From the NCBI GenBank assembly GCA_011065005.1, contig JAAKFP010000147.1:1-6499 (forward strand): 6,499 nucleotides of DNA, given 5' to 3'. This DNA comes from Chlamydiota bacterium. Lineage in GTDB: Bacteria > Chlamydiota > Chlamydiia > Chlamydiales > Waddliaceae. Below, piece after piece: positions 1 to 5,742 of this stretch (position 1 is its first letter; each line of letters starts with the position of its first letter). A model generated the notes under the pieces. The model had not been told where the DNA came from. It saw only the letters and a list, made by a program, of their open reading frames with translations, and searched no databases. Both the position numbers and the translations under genes were made by a program.

Positions 1-18
1 AAAATCCAACCGGATTTT
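1..18. terminator. Possible hairpin terminator downstream of ribE
   Basis: Bases 1-7 (AAAATCC) and 12-18 (GGATTTT) form a perfect 7-base-pair stem with a 4-base loop. Read on the minus strand, it lies about 110 bases after the ribE stop and its outer half ends in T residues, so it could end ribE transcription. It could equally serve a plus-strand gene off the left edge. The window cuts the flank, so the T-run cannot be judged. Positions 19-126 hold no supportable gene. Confidence 0.3.
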
Positions 19-126
19 GTTGTCATAGGCAAATTCGCAGACAACTTATTAGTTTTCAAGAATTTGCAACAAAGCAGATGAAGATGATGTGTTAGCAGAA
101 ATGTGCAAGTTATTTTTGCCCAGTTC

Positions 127-720
127 CTAACGTTCAACGGTATCAACAATCGCCTGTGTTTGGGCATCAAACTCTATATTGACCAAGCCCCCTTCCTCTT
201 TTAAGCCTAAAGTTGTCAAGCGAAGGGTTTCTGGAATGAGGTGAACGGAAAATTTCCCCTCCGGCTCAACATCGACAACGGTGAGGCTTGCTCCATCTAC
301 AGCAATGTACCCTTTGGGAAGGATATACTTCATCCACTCCGCAGGACAGCAAAACCACATCTCCACATTATTCGTTGTCTTACGTATCTCCTTGATCGTA
401 GCAACACCAAAAACATGGCCTGAAAGCATGTGCCCGCCTATCTCATCACCAACTTTTAATGACCTCTCAATATTCACCTTACCACCAACTTTCAGATTTT
501 TGATGGTCGTACGATTGATTGTCTCTTGAATGGCATCGAAATACACCTTATCCCCTTCAATCTTTACAACCGTCTGACATATTCCATCCACTGATATGCT
601 GCCGCCTAGAGCCAGACCTTCCAGCCACTCCTTGGGAAGTTTTACGGCATAACGTAATAGTCCTTCTTTGGGGTGTACTTCTGCAACTTCTCCTAAACCT
701 TTAACAATTCCTGAAAACAT
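127..720 (-). CDS. ribE: Riboflavin synthase alpha chain
   Basis: This enzyme joins two molecules of 6,7-dimethyl-8-ribityllumazine to give riboflavin and a pyrimidine by-product, the last step of riboflavin synthesis in the cytosol; members of the family act as homotrimers. The 197 residues match the usual length of about 200. The N-terminus MFSGIVKGLG is typical, and two lumazine-binding repeats are visible (about 1-97 and 98-190), with the paired signatures VDGICQTVV (44-52) and VDGASLTVV (141-149). S41, C48, H102 and D185 fall where the family has important residues. Small departures are Q in place of the usual L after C48, and F where many members have D in the GHVD motif (101-104). The ATG at 720 has a strong purine-rich ribosome binding site, AAGGAAGG (complement of 727-734). 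No other rib gene adjoins it, and no FMN riboswitch is seen upstream. The same gene is called ribC in some species. Confidence 0.95.
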   Translation of the reverse strand: MFSGIVKGLGEVAEVHPKEGLLRYAVKLPKEWLEGLALGGSISVDGICQTVVKIEGDKVYFDAIQETINRTTIKNLKVGGKVNIERSLKVGDEIGGHMLSGHVFGVATIKEIRKTTNNVEMWFCCPAEWMKYILPKGYIAVDGASLTVVDVEPEGKFSVHLIPETLRLTTLGLKEEGGLVNIEFDAQTQAIVDTVER

Positions 721-754
721 CGATCACCTTCCTTCATTTCTGTAATATGGAGAA

Positions 755-783
755 AAAATACCAAATTTCTATTAGATACACAA
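755..783 (-). promoter_or_regulatory. Possible promoter of ribE
   Basis: On the minus strand, TTGTGT (complement of 778-783) and TATTTT (complement of 755-760) are separated by 17 bases, about 35 bases before the ribE start codon. The spacing is ideal, but the -35 box matches the consensus at only 3 of 6 positions and the region is AT-rich. The -35 box lies 2 bases from the edge of the repeat element at 785. Confidence 0.3.
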
Positions 784-784
784 G

Positions 785-916
785 GTAACCGTTCACCTCT
801 ATCTGTTAACCGCGAAGACCGCGAAGGAAGCGAAGAATACGCGAAGTTTTTTTTAAGATCTTCGCGTATTCTTCGCTTCCTTCGCGGTCTTCGCGGTTAT
901 TAAGCAGGGGCCTGAA
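785..916. repeat. Palindromic repeat element with perfect 40-base arms
   Basis: Bases 807-846 and 860-899 are perfect reverse complements over 40 bases, with a T-rich 13-base spacer. The arms are made of reiterated CGCGAAG-type words. Degenerate inverted similarity continues outward: TTCACCTCTATCTG on the left matches the complement of CAGGGGCCTGAA on the right. The left edge GTAACCGTTCA (785-795) and the right edge (890-916) both recur near 5390-5423, with 26 of 27 bases matching for the right edge. It fills most of the gap between the chaperone gene and ribE. No T-run follows the stem on either strand, so it is better read as a dispersed palindromic repeat or miniature element than as a standard intrinsic terminator, although such a stem would probably affect transcript ends. 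Confidence 0.85.
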
Positions 917-924
917 GCTTAGCT

Positions 925-1434
925 TTACTTCGTTCCCATGAGCAGCTCTTTAGCTTTCATTGCCTGTGTTTTTATATCGAGAAATTCTATTCTATCTGCT
1001 GAATACTCTAAAGCCAAGTCCAGAGCATTGAGGGCGTTCTCTCGATCATGAATTGCAAAAAAGCACTTGGCCAAATAAAAATAAGGAACAGGGTTTTCGA
1101 TATTGTGCATCGCGGCCATCTCGTAAGCATTGATTGCGTCTTCGAAATTGCCACACATCTGTGTGGCCATTCCTAACCCTAGCCAAAATTCGTAATTTCT
1201 TGGATTGAGGGTAACTAAAAAAACAAACGCATTGAGTGCATCTGTGTAATGTTCGACCTCAAAAAGATGGCGTGCAGCACCGTAAAACTTCGCCATCGTT
1301 TGATCAGAAAATCCCAGAATTTCTTGTGCTGATTTCCCTTTGGCGAGTTCACTTTTTAGCCATTTTTTGTCCTTGAGCTTCTTTTTGATGCGTTCAGGGA
1401 CTTTAAATTCACCTAGATCAAACGTATCCATCAT
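925..1434 (-). CDS. Type III secretion chaperone, SycD/LcrH family (TPR protein)
   Basis: SycD/LcrH proteins are cytosolic class II chaperones that bind the hydrophobic translocators of type III secretion systems before export. The 169-residue length fits this family. The N-terminal part is charged and helical (13-40). Three tetratricopeptide repeats follow at about 48-81, 82-115 and 116-149, with the usual A/G-L-Y/F-A pattern, for example WLGLGMATQMCGNFEDAINAYEMA and YFYLAKCFFAIHDRENALNALDLAL. It is transcribed away from the plus-strand gene at 1696. No translocator, secretion-apparatus or other type III gene is adjacent, so its client cannot be read from context. ATG codons at 1434 and 1431 are back to back; GAGGT (complement of 1442-1446) is well placed for the first. 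The promoter at 1511-1539 is clear. Chlamydiae carry several such chaperones, so I give no specific symbol. A general TPR protein is the alternative. Confidence 0.85.
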   Translation of the reverse strand: MMDTFDLGEFKVPERIKKKLKDKKWLKSELAKGKSAQEILGFSDQTMAKFYGAARHLFEVEHYTDALNAFVFLVTLNPRNYEFWLGLGMATQMCGNFEDAINAYEMAAMHNIENPVPYFYLAKCFFAIHDRENALNALDLALEYSADRIEFLDIKTQAMKAKELLMGTK

Positions 1435-1510
1435 TATAACGACCTCAAAATGAAATTAATGATACTAGAGCTTTTTTTGCACAGTTTCCTTTATAAACTC
1501 CTCTACTACT

Positions 1511-1539
1511 ATAATAGCTCTATTTCTCTCAAATGTCAA
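1511..1539 (-). promoter_or_regulatory. Sigma70/sigma66-type promoter of the chaperone gene
   Basis: On the minus strand a perfect TTGACA (complement of 1534-1539) is followed after exactly 17 bases by TATTAT (complement of 1511-1516), one base off TATAAT. Transcription would start near 1504 and give a 5' leader of about 70 bases before the ATG at 1434. It is the strongest promoter match in the window. Confidence 0.7.
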
Positions 1540-1570
1540 TAATAAAGAGATGGGTATAGTAAATATTTTA

Positions 1571-1584
1571 AAGTAACATTACTT
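1571..1584. promoter_or_regulatory. Short palindrome in the divergent intergenic region
   Basis: AAGTAA-CA-TTACTT is a 6+6 inverted repeat. It lies between the divergent chaperone gene and the 1696 gene, about 30 bases upstream of the chaperone -35 box. Its position would suit a transcription factor operator, but it is short and AT-rich and no regulator is known, so this is only a candidate. Confidence 0.2.
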
Positions 1585-1625
1585 CGATTTGAAATGAAAA
1601 TCCTGCGTTTTTTGCTATTGTTCCT

Positions 1626-1653
1626 TTTATCTTTCGATGAAAACGTCTATACT
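1626..1653 (+). promoter_or_regulatory. Possible promoter of the 1696 gene
   Basis: TATACT at 1648-1653 is a fair -10 box about 42 bases before the ATG. The only -35 candidate at suitable distance, TTTATC (1626-1631, 16-base spacer), is weak, so an activator or a poorly conserved promoter may apply. Confidence 0.3.
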
Positions 1654-1695
1654 GGATACCCTCATCTCAAAACTATTGAACATAGAGGTTGACAA

Positions 1696-2121
1696 ATGAC
1701 AAATCCTACCCCAACTTCCACAGATATTTCTTCACCAGTTCCGCCTAATCCAAGTCCTACCGAACCAAAGACTCAAAGCAAATGGCGAGAAGTTCTTTCA
1801 AAAATATGGGGTATAGCCAAAAAGGTTCTATTTGGGTTGGCTGGTGCAGGATTATTTTTCATCAACCCCACCCTATTTGCTATTGGTTTTGTTATTGGAA
1901 TTATATGGGATAAGAAAGTTCAAGAGGTTATCGAGAGGATCAAGACGATCTGGAAGATGCAAACCTGGAGTGTACTACTCCTCACAAGTGTTGCCTCTGT
2001 TCTTTCCATTCAAGTCACTTTGGCGACAGCATCCACACTTTTTGCTTCTAACCTCGGATCCCTTCTTTCTCATAAAGCCCGGGAACACCTAGGAAATGAC
2101 AGACAGCTTCAATTAATATAG
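1696..2121 (+). CDS. Hypothetical membrane protein with Inc-like two-lobed hydrophobic layout
   Basis: I do not recognise a named family. The 141 residues begin with a polar, Pro/Ser/Thr-rich tail (2-28) without a signal peptide. A short basic amphipathic stretch follows (29-43), then a first long hydrophobic lobe (about 44-70), a charged turn (72-90, DKKVQEVIERIKTIWK) and a second hydrophobic lobe (about 91-119). It ends in a short polar tail. Two close hydrophobic lobes after a flexible cytosolic-type N-terminus are the hallmark of chlamydial inclusion membrane (Inc) proteins, which are secreted by type III secretion; assigning this one to that group is inference. It is divergent from a type III chaperone gene, which fits weakly. 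The ATG has AGAGG at 1684-1688 as a well-spaced ribosome binding site. Its stop codon TAG (2119-2121) is the outermost triplet of a long palindrome, so the true C-terminus may have been changed by insertion of that element. Confidence 0.7.
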   Translation: MTNPTPTSTDISSPVPPNPSPTEPKTQSKWREVLSKIWGIAKKVLFGLAGAGLFFINPTLFAIGFVIGIIWDKKVQEVIERIKTIWKMQTWSVLLLTSVASVLSIQVTLATASTLFASNLGSLLSHKAREHLGNDRQLQLI

Positions 2122-2284
2122 CTTGAGTTTACGAGTTATTCATCCTGGTCTAACGCAATCTTTTGGCCCACACTGGTTTATAATTTTGATTCCTTACCGC
2201 ATTGGGTAATACAATCAAAATTATAAACCAATGTGAACCAAAATCTTGCATTATCCCAGGCGAATAACTCGTAAACTCAAGCTA
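2119..2284. repeat. 166-base palindromic element spanning stop codon to stop codon
   Basis: The outer 23 bases (2119-2141 and 2262-2284) are perfect reverse complements, and similarity continues inward to about 2191 and 2213, giving arms of about 72 bases with about nine mismatches and one single-base gap. The 21-base centre itself contains TTACC/GGTAA. The first three bases are the TAG stop of the plus-strand gene, and the last three, read on the minus strand, are the TAG stop of xerD. A TA dinucleotide sits at each end, as expected of a TA target duplication by Tc1/mariner or IS630-type transposition, although a palindrome ending TAG...CTA gives this trivially. The transcript would fold into one long hairpin from either strand. 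No T-run follows, so it may be a miniature element that also acts as a two-way transcription barrier. Confidence 0.85.
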
Positions 2285-3160
2285 GTTTCGAGGATGAAAT
2301 GCCTCGAAGGCTTTCTGGATATGTGAACGACTTATGTGGGTATACCGTTCTGTGCTACTGATGCTTGCGTGACCCAGCATTTCCTGAATCACTCTTAACT
2401 CGGCTCCGTTGTCTAAAAGATGCGTAGCAAAAGAGTGTCTAAGAGTGTGTGGCGAGATATTTTTTGTAATCCCTCCGTTTTTTGCATAGTTCTTGATCAT
2501 TCTCCAAACGCTAACTCGATCGATATGTCGCCCCGTTTTTGTTACGAACAGTGCTTTTTGCTTTTCGCTATCAACTTGACATCGGTAGTGTAAAAGATAG
2601 TGGTCTATAGCTTTTAAGGCATGTTTTCCGAGAGGTACTAGGCGCTCTTTTCTTCCTTTTCCAAGAACTCTAACGGTATCATCATCGACATCATAAATCT
2701 GCATCGAACAAACTTCGGAAACTCTCAATCCACTAGCGTACAAGAGCTCTAGGATCGCTTTATCTCGAGCCCCTACTGGATGATTTGGATCAGGTTGCTG
2801 GAGGAGGATTGCCACTTCTTCTTGGGTAAGAACTTCAGGAATCAGCTGCCACAGCTTAGGAGTTTCTAAATAGAGGGCGACGTTTGCTTGTACGATGTTT
2901 TCTCTTCTAAGGAAACGGAATAGCACCTTTATTGCAATTAAATGTCGGCAAATGGATGCGCTGGCCAATCCTTTTGCATTGAGGACAGATAGAAAATCAA
3001 CGATATGGGATTGAGAAACTTGAGGAAAAGAGTGCGTGCCATTTTCTTCGAGGAAATTGACAAATTTGAGGCAATCTCGTTGGTAGGCTTCGATGGTATT
3101 GGGAGAGAGCCCTTTTTCTGAACCGATATAGCTAAGGAAGTCATCGAGGTCTTCATTCAT
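2282..3160 (-). CDS. xerD: Tyrosine recombinase XerD
   Basis: XerD acts with XerC at the dif site near the replication terminus to resolve chromosome dimers. From the ATG at 3160 the protein has 292 residues, normal for the family. The N-terminal core-binding domain covers about 1-95 (LSPNTIEAYQRD motif) and the catalytic domain about 112-292. The full catalytic set is present: R146 (ASGLRVSE), K168 (GKGRKER), H238 and R241 (SPHTLRHSFATHLL), H264 (LGHASISSTERYTH) and nucleophile Y273. The C-terminus HPRN resembles the HPRA ending of XerD rather than XerC. An open frame reaches 8 codons further to a TTG at 3184, but that codon has no ribosome binding site, so ATG is preferred; it shares the overlap ATGAATGA with the end of the upstream gene, suggesting translational coupling. 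Its stop codon lies in the palindrome at 2119-2284. XerC is the main alternative. Confidence 0.9.
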   Translation of the reverse strand: MNEDLDDFLSYIGSEKGLSPNTIEAYQRDCLKFVNFLEENGTHSFPQVSQSHIVDFLSVLNAKGLASASICRHLIAIKVLFRFLRRENIVQANVALYLETPKLWQLIPEVLTQEEVAILLQQPDPNHPVGARDKAILELLYASGLRVSEVCSMQIYDVDDDTVRVLGKGRKERLVPLGKHALKAIDHYLLHYRCQVDSEKQKALFVTKTGRHIDRVSVWRMIKNYAKNGGITKNISPHTLRHSFATHLLDNGAELRVIQEMLGHASISSTERYTHISRSHIQKAFEAFHPRN

Positions 3161-3677
3161 GGTTTCCGTGGAGTTTTTCGGCAAGAGCTTGTCGGACCTT
3201 GTCTGTGGCTATGTTGGAGAGATTTACCTTTCTTATGCATAGCATTTCCTCGGTGTCCGCAACCTCGTAGAGGAGAATAGGTTGACCGTCATCTTGTGTT
3301 ATCTCCTGACGAAGTTGAAGCATCCGATTTCTTGCTAGAAGTAGTGTTAGGACGAAGGCTTGGACAATATCTTCTTCCGTATCTTTCTGATAAATCTCCT
3401 TGAGCAGTTGAAATGCCCTTTCGTCACGCCTTAGAGATAAGTCTGGACCCCGCTTTTTTACTGGAACATGGGACTTCCAGAAGATTTTTTGGGAAACATT
3501 TTCTTTCCCACCAGTTAGGACCTTTTTCCAGCAGGGAAGGCAGTAGTCTTTTCGAAGGAACTCTCCACCTTCCCCCTCTTCAAGCATGGAGTAGTATTCC
3601 ATCCCTTGTTCGAATTCCGCATCCCCATTGCAACAGTGTCTTGAGCGGGGCGGTATGTTGTATGAATGTAACGTCAT
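3153..3677 (-). CDS. Uncharacterised cysteine-containing protein of a PVC-type family
   Basis: The function is unknown. The 174-residue soluble protein has a cysteine-containing N-terminal module: C15-C16, then a middle stretch ending LRKDYC46LPC49W, followed by FWKSHVP (66-72) and a helical C-terminal half rich in Leu, Arg and Glu (85-170). The pattern (paired Cys, an EYYSMLEEGEGGEF-like strand, RKDYC, then FWKSxVP and a helix rich in L, A and R) resembles a family I recall from planctomycete and other PVC genomes with no known role; this is memory, not a search. The Cys pairs could bind zinc, as in a small zinc ribbon, but this is inference. Its ATG overlaps the pgi stop by 4 bases (ATGA) without a clear ribosome binding site, so translation probably depends on ribosomes finishing pgi. 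Its own end overlaps xerD by 8 bases. Co-transcription of pgi, this gene and xerD is likely. Confidence 0.8.
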   Translation of the reverse strand: MTLHSYNIPPRSRHCCNGDAEFEQGMEYYSMLEEGEGGEFLRKDYCLPCWKKVLTGGKENVSQKIFWKSHVPVKKRGPDLSLRRDERAFQLLKEIYQKDTEEDIVQAFVLTLLLARNRMLQLRQEITQDDGQPILLYEVADTEEMLCIRKVNLSNIATDKVRQALAEKLHGNHE

Positions 3678-5287
3678 TTGAGTTTGTCTAAATGTTCAAT
3701 TAATGCATCACCCAAAGGATAGGGCCTATCTGGCCCTTTCCCGTTTCGGGCAGCAAAACGGTTAATTATTTTCTCTGCTAACACTTTTCCTAGCTGTACT
3801 CCTTCTTGATCAAAAGAGTTTATATCCCAAATAAAACCTTGGAAGGCGACTTTATGTTCAACAAAGCTCAACAGTGCACCCAATGAAAAAGGAGTTAACC
3901 GATTTCCAAGAAGAATATGGGAAGGGCGATTTCCTGGAAACACTTTGTTGGGGTTGTCATCCTTTTTTCCGGTTGCTAGGGATAAAGCTTGCGCAAACAT
4001 ATTGGACAGCAATTTCTGATGAGCGGTGGTCCCTTCCCCTTCAAAATCCTCACCGGTTTGTCCCTCCTTGAAGCCGATAAATTCCATGGGAACAACCTCT
4101 GTCCCCTGGTGGATAAGCTGAAAGAAAGAATGTTGTGCGTTGGTGCCGGGTTCGCCCCAAACTATGGGACAGGTTTGGAAATCCAATGTTTGGCCTTTCC
4201 TGTCGATTCTTTTTCCATTGGACTCCATAACAACTTGCTGGATATGAGCAGAGTATCTCTCCAACCCTTGTGAGTAAGGAATCAGCGCTTCAGTAGGATA
4301 ACCCAAAAAGTTGTGGTTCCAGATTCCAAGCAACGCCGCCAAGAGAGGAAGGTTTTTTTTGAGGTCGGGATCGAGAGCCGCCTTATCCATGGCATTGGCA
4401 CCTTCAAGCATCTCCCAATAGGTAGGAAAACCGCAGGCAAAGGAGGTCATGACACCTCCGATCACTGATGAACTGGAGAAACGTCCACCTACCCAGTCCC
4501 AAATGTAGAAGCATTTGAGATATTTCTGCGTATTATCCATGGGGCTCCCCTTCCCTGTCACAGCAATGAAATGCTCTTCCGGTTTAAGCCCTGCAGCAAC
4601 AAACCTAGACTTAACAAACTCTTCGTTGGTACTTGTTTCTAAGGTGGTTCCAGATTTTGAAACCACAACAACAAGGCTTTTTCTCAGGTTCAACCCTCGT
4701 AAAACCATTGCAGCATCATCAGGATCGACATTGCTAATAAAATGCACATTTCTGTCAGGCTTTTGGAGGTAGCGCAATGCAAGGAAATTTGCTTTGGGTC
4801 CTAGATTGGACCCTCCAATCCCAATCATAATGAGATCGGTAAATCGGCTTTCTCTGTCAATCTCTTCAATGAAGGCTCTGAGCTTTTCTATCTCCTCTTT
4901 TGCAACTTGTGAGGCCTTCCTTGCAACCTCGGAAGGGTTGGGATGAGCAAAAAAATCTCGAACAGCAGTGTGGAGGACAGCGCGCTCCTCACTGGGGTAC
5001 CCCTCGATGAAGTTCATCACCTCGCCAGCTTGCATTTTTCCCATCTTTTCTGGCACACGCGCTTCTTGTGAAAGTTCTCCTAAAGCTTGCATTACTTCAT
5101 CAGTAACGCACTCCAGACCATAGAGAAGTCGATACCCACAAGATTCTGCATAAAAACCCCTTAACCTCTCGGGGGTGAGGTTTCCTTCGGCAGTGAGGTC
5201 AAAAGGTTTCTCAGCAAGGCGCTGCAGCTTTTGTGTTGATTGATAACGTAGAAATCTGGACATTTGTTGATCCTTTACCAATGTCAT
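3674..5287 (-). CDS. pgi: Glucose-6-phosphate isomerase
   Basis: The enzyme interconverts glucose 6-phosphate and fructose 6-phosphate in glycolysis and gluconeogenesis in the cytosol. The 537 residues fit the family, with two sugar isomerase (SIS) domains. Visible motifs are GIGGSN (156-161), phosphate-binding SKSGTTLET (210-218), the first signature VGGRFSSSS (266-274), MESNGK with catalytic E355, GTNAQHSF with H386, and the second signature SFDQEGVQLGK ending in catalytic K501. All key residues are intact. The ATG at 5287 has AAGGA (complement of 5293-5297) at good distance. A second ATG at 5263 (residue 9) has an equally good AAAGGA site and would start MSRFLRYQST, so the start may be 8 codons later. 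The gene leads the tightly overlapping set pgi, unknown protein, xerD. I see no convincing promoter, and a repeat-rich region begins about 100 bases upstream. Confidence 0.96.
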   Translation of the reverse strand: MTLVKDQQMSRFLRYQSTQKLQRLAEKPFDLTAEGNLTPERLRGFYAESCGYRLLYGLECVTDEVMQALGELSQEARVPEKMGKMQAGEVMNFIEGYPSEERAVLHTAVRDFFAHPNPSEVARKASQVAKEEIEKLRAFIEEIDRESRFTDLIMIGIGGSNLGPKANFLALRYLQKPDRNVHFISNVDPDDAAMVLRGLNLRKSLVVVVSKSGTTLETSTNEEFVKSRFVAAGLKPEEHFIAVTGKGSPMDNTQKYLKCFYIWDWVGGRFSSSSVIGGVMTSFACGFPTYWEMLEGANAMDKAALDPDLKKNLPLLAALLGIWNHNFLGYPTEALIPYSQGLERYSAHIQQVVMESNGKRIDRKGQTLDFQTCPIVWGEPGTNAQHSFFQLIHQGTEVVPMEFIGFKEGQTGEDFEGEGTTAHQKLLSNMFAQALSLATGKKDDNPNKVFPGNRPSHILLGNRLTPFSLGALLSFVEHKVAFQGFIWDINSFDQEGVQLGKVLAEKIINRFAARNGKGPDRPYPLGDALIEHLDKLK

Positions 5288-5389
5288 TTTTTTCCTTTCT
5301 AGTGCCTAATCCCTAAGAATGGCTCAATTTTCCTTTTTTAACAATAATTCTCGCTGAATTTTTGCCGTGCCACGTAAGTTACAGGATAA

Positions 5390-5510
5390 GTAACCGTTCA
5401 GACCCCTGCTTAATAACCGCGAACTTTTGATCAATTTCCAGGAGAGGCCGGTCAAGGGCGACATCAAACGATTCGTTCAGCAGTTGACGGCAATTTATCT
5501 CAACGGTTAC
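5390..5510. repeat. 121-base segment with GTAACCGTT inverted ends, related to the 785-916 repeat
   Basis: The segment starts with GTAACCGTT (5390-5398) and ends with its exact reverse complement AACGGTTAC (5502-5510). Its left part (5397-5423) matches the complement of 890-916 at 26 of 27 bases, and GTAACCGTTCA also recurs at 785-795, so it belongs to the same dispersed family. Unlike the first copy it has lost or never had the long CGCGAAG palindrome; the rest (5424-5500) is unrelated to that copy. Short open frames cross it on both strands, but none has a ribosome binding site or a recognisable product. A decayed insertion sequence end or miniature element is the likeliest reading. Confidence 0.6.
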
Positions 5511-5546
5511 ACAAATTGATGTGGAAGAATATAGATGGGCTTATTT

Positions 5547-5688
5547 GAAGCGGATGCCGTTTGCATGGCTGTGTTGAAGAAGCCGATTGCTCGGCTTACT
5601 CCAAATGGTGTGCCAGCAATAAAACAACTTGGACTAAGTCGAGCAATCGGCTTTTTTTTACTGGTAGCCGAGCAAATGGCGTCCACTT
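5547..5688. repeat. Long imperfect palindrome with T-run, possible miniature element or plus-strand terminator
   Basis: Bases 5580-5604 and 5629-5653 pair over about 25 bases with two mismatches around the core AAGCCGATTGCTCG, with a 24-base loop. After a gap of 10 bases on one side and 13 on the other, pairing resumes between about 5549-5570 and 5665-5686 (GCCGTTTGCATGGC against GCCGAGCAAATGGC, 11 of 14). The complete structure therefore spans about 140 bases. The left arm also holds a smaller hairpin, GCCGA-TTGC-TCGGC (5582-5595). Eight T residues (5652-5659) follow the inner stem on the plus strand, as in an intrinsic terminator, yet no plus-strand gene precedes it. The right edge abuts the duplicated bshC fragment at 5686. 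Confidence 0.6.
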
Positions 5689-5742
5689 TGGTACTGCTCT
5701 GAAATTCCCACCAATTGATCACCCTTTCTTGCAACTTCCCAT
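5686..5742 (-). pseudogene. Duplicated 57-base fragment of the bshC 3' region
   Basis: These 57 bases match 5972-6028 with one mismatch (A for G at 5693). On the minus strand both encode KLQERVINWWEFQSSTK, the conserved LQERV region near the BshC C-terminus. The copy lacks the upstream gene body and the true end of bshC. It is joined directly to the palindrome at 5547-5688 on one side and to AT-rich sequence on the other, so it is a non-functional fragment. The 286-base offset is not a simple tandem duplication, because the flanks of the two copies differ. Confidence 0.75.

Noticed and set aside
241..704. Plus-strand open frames opposite ribE
   Set aside because: They are antisense shadows of a well-supported gene, with no ribosome binding sites or family features. 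The same applies to plus-strand frames opposite pgi, the 3153-3677 gene and bshC.
785..916. CRISPR-like array from the reiterated CGCGAAG words
   Set aside because: The words are short, irregular and arranged as a palindrome, with no spacers and no cas genes.
721..924. FMN riboswitch upstream of ribE
   Set aside because: The conserved RFN motifs are absent; the space is taken up by the palindromic repeat and a short AT-rich leader.
3161..3184. Upstream TTG start giving XerD 8 extra residues
   Set aside because: There is no ribosome binding site before the TTG, and the ATG at 3160 gives the normal family length and catalytic spacing.
5600..5640. CFIAGTPF-like stretch in a minus-strand frame, reminiscent of intein or Hint-domain starts
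   Set aside because: It lies inside the palindrome loop, and nothing downstream resembles an intein or Hint domain.
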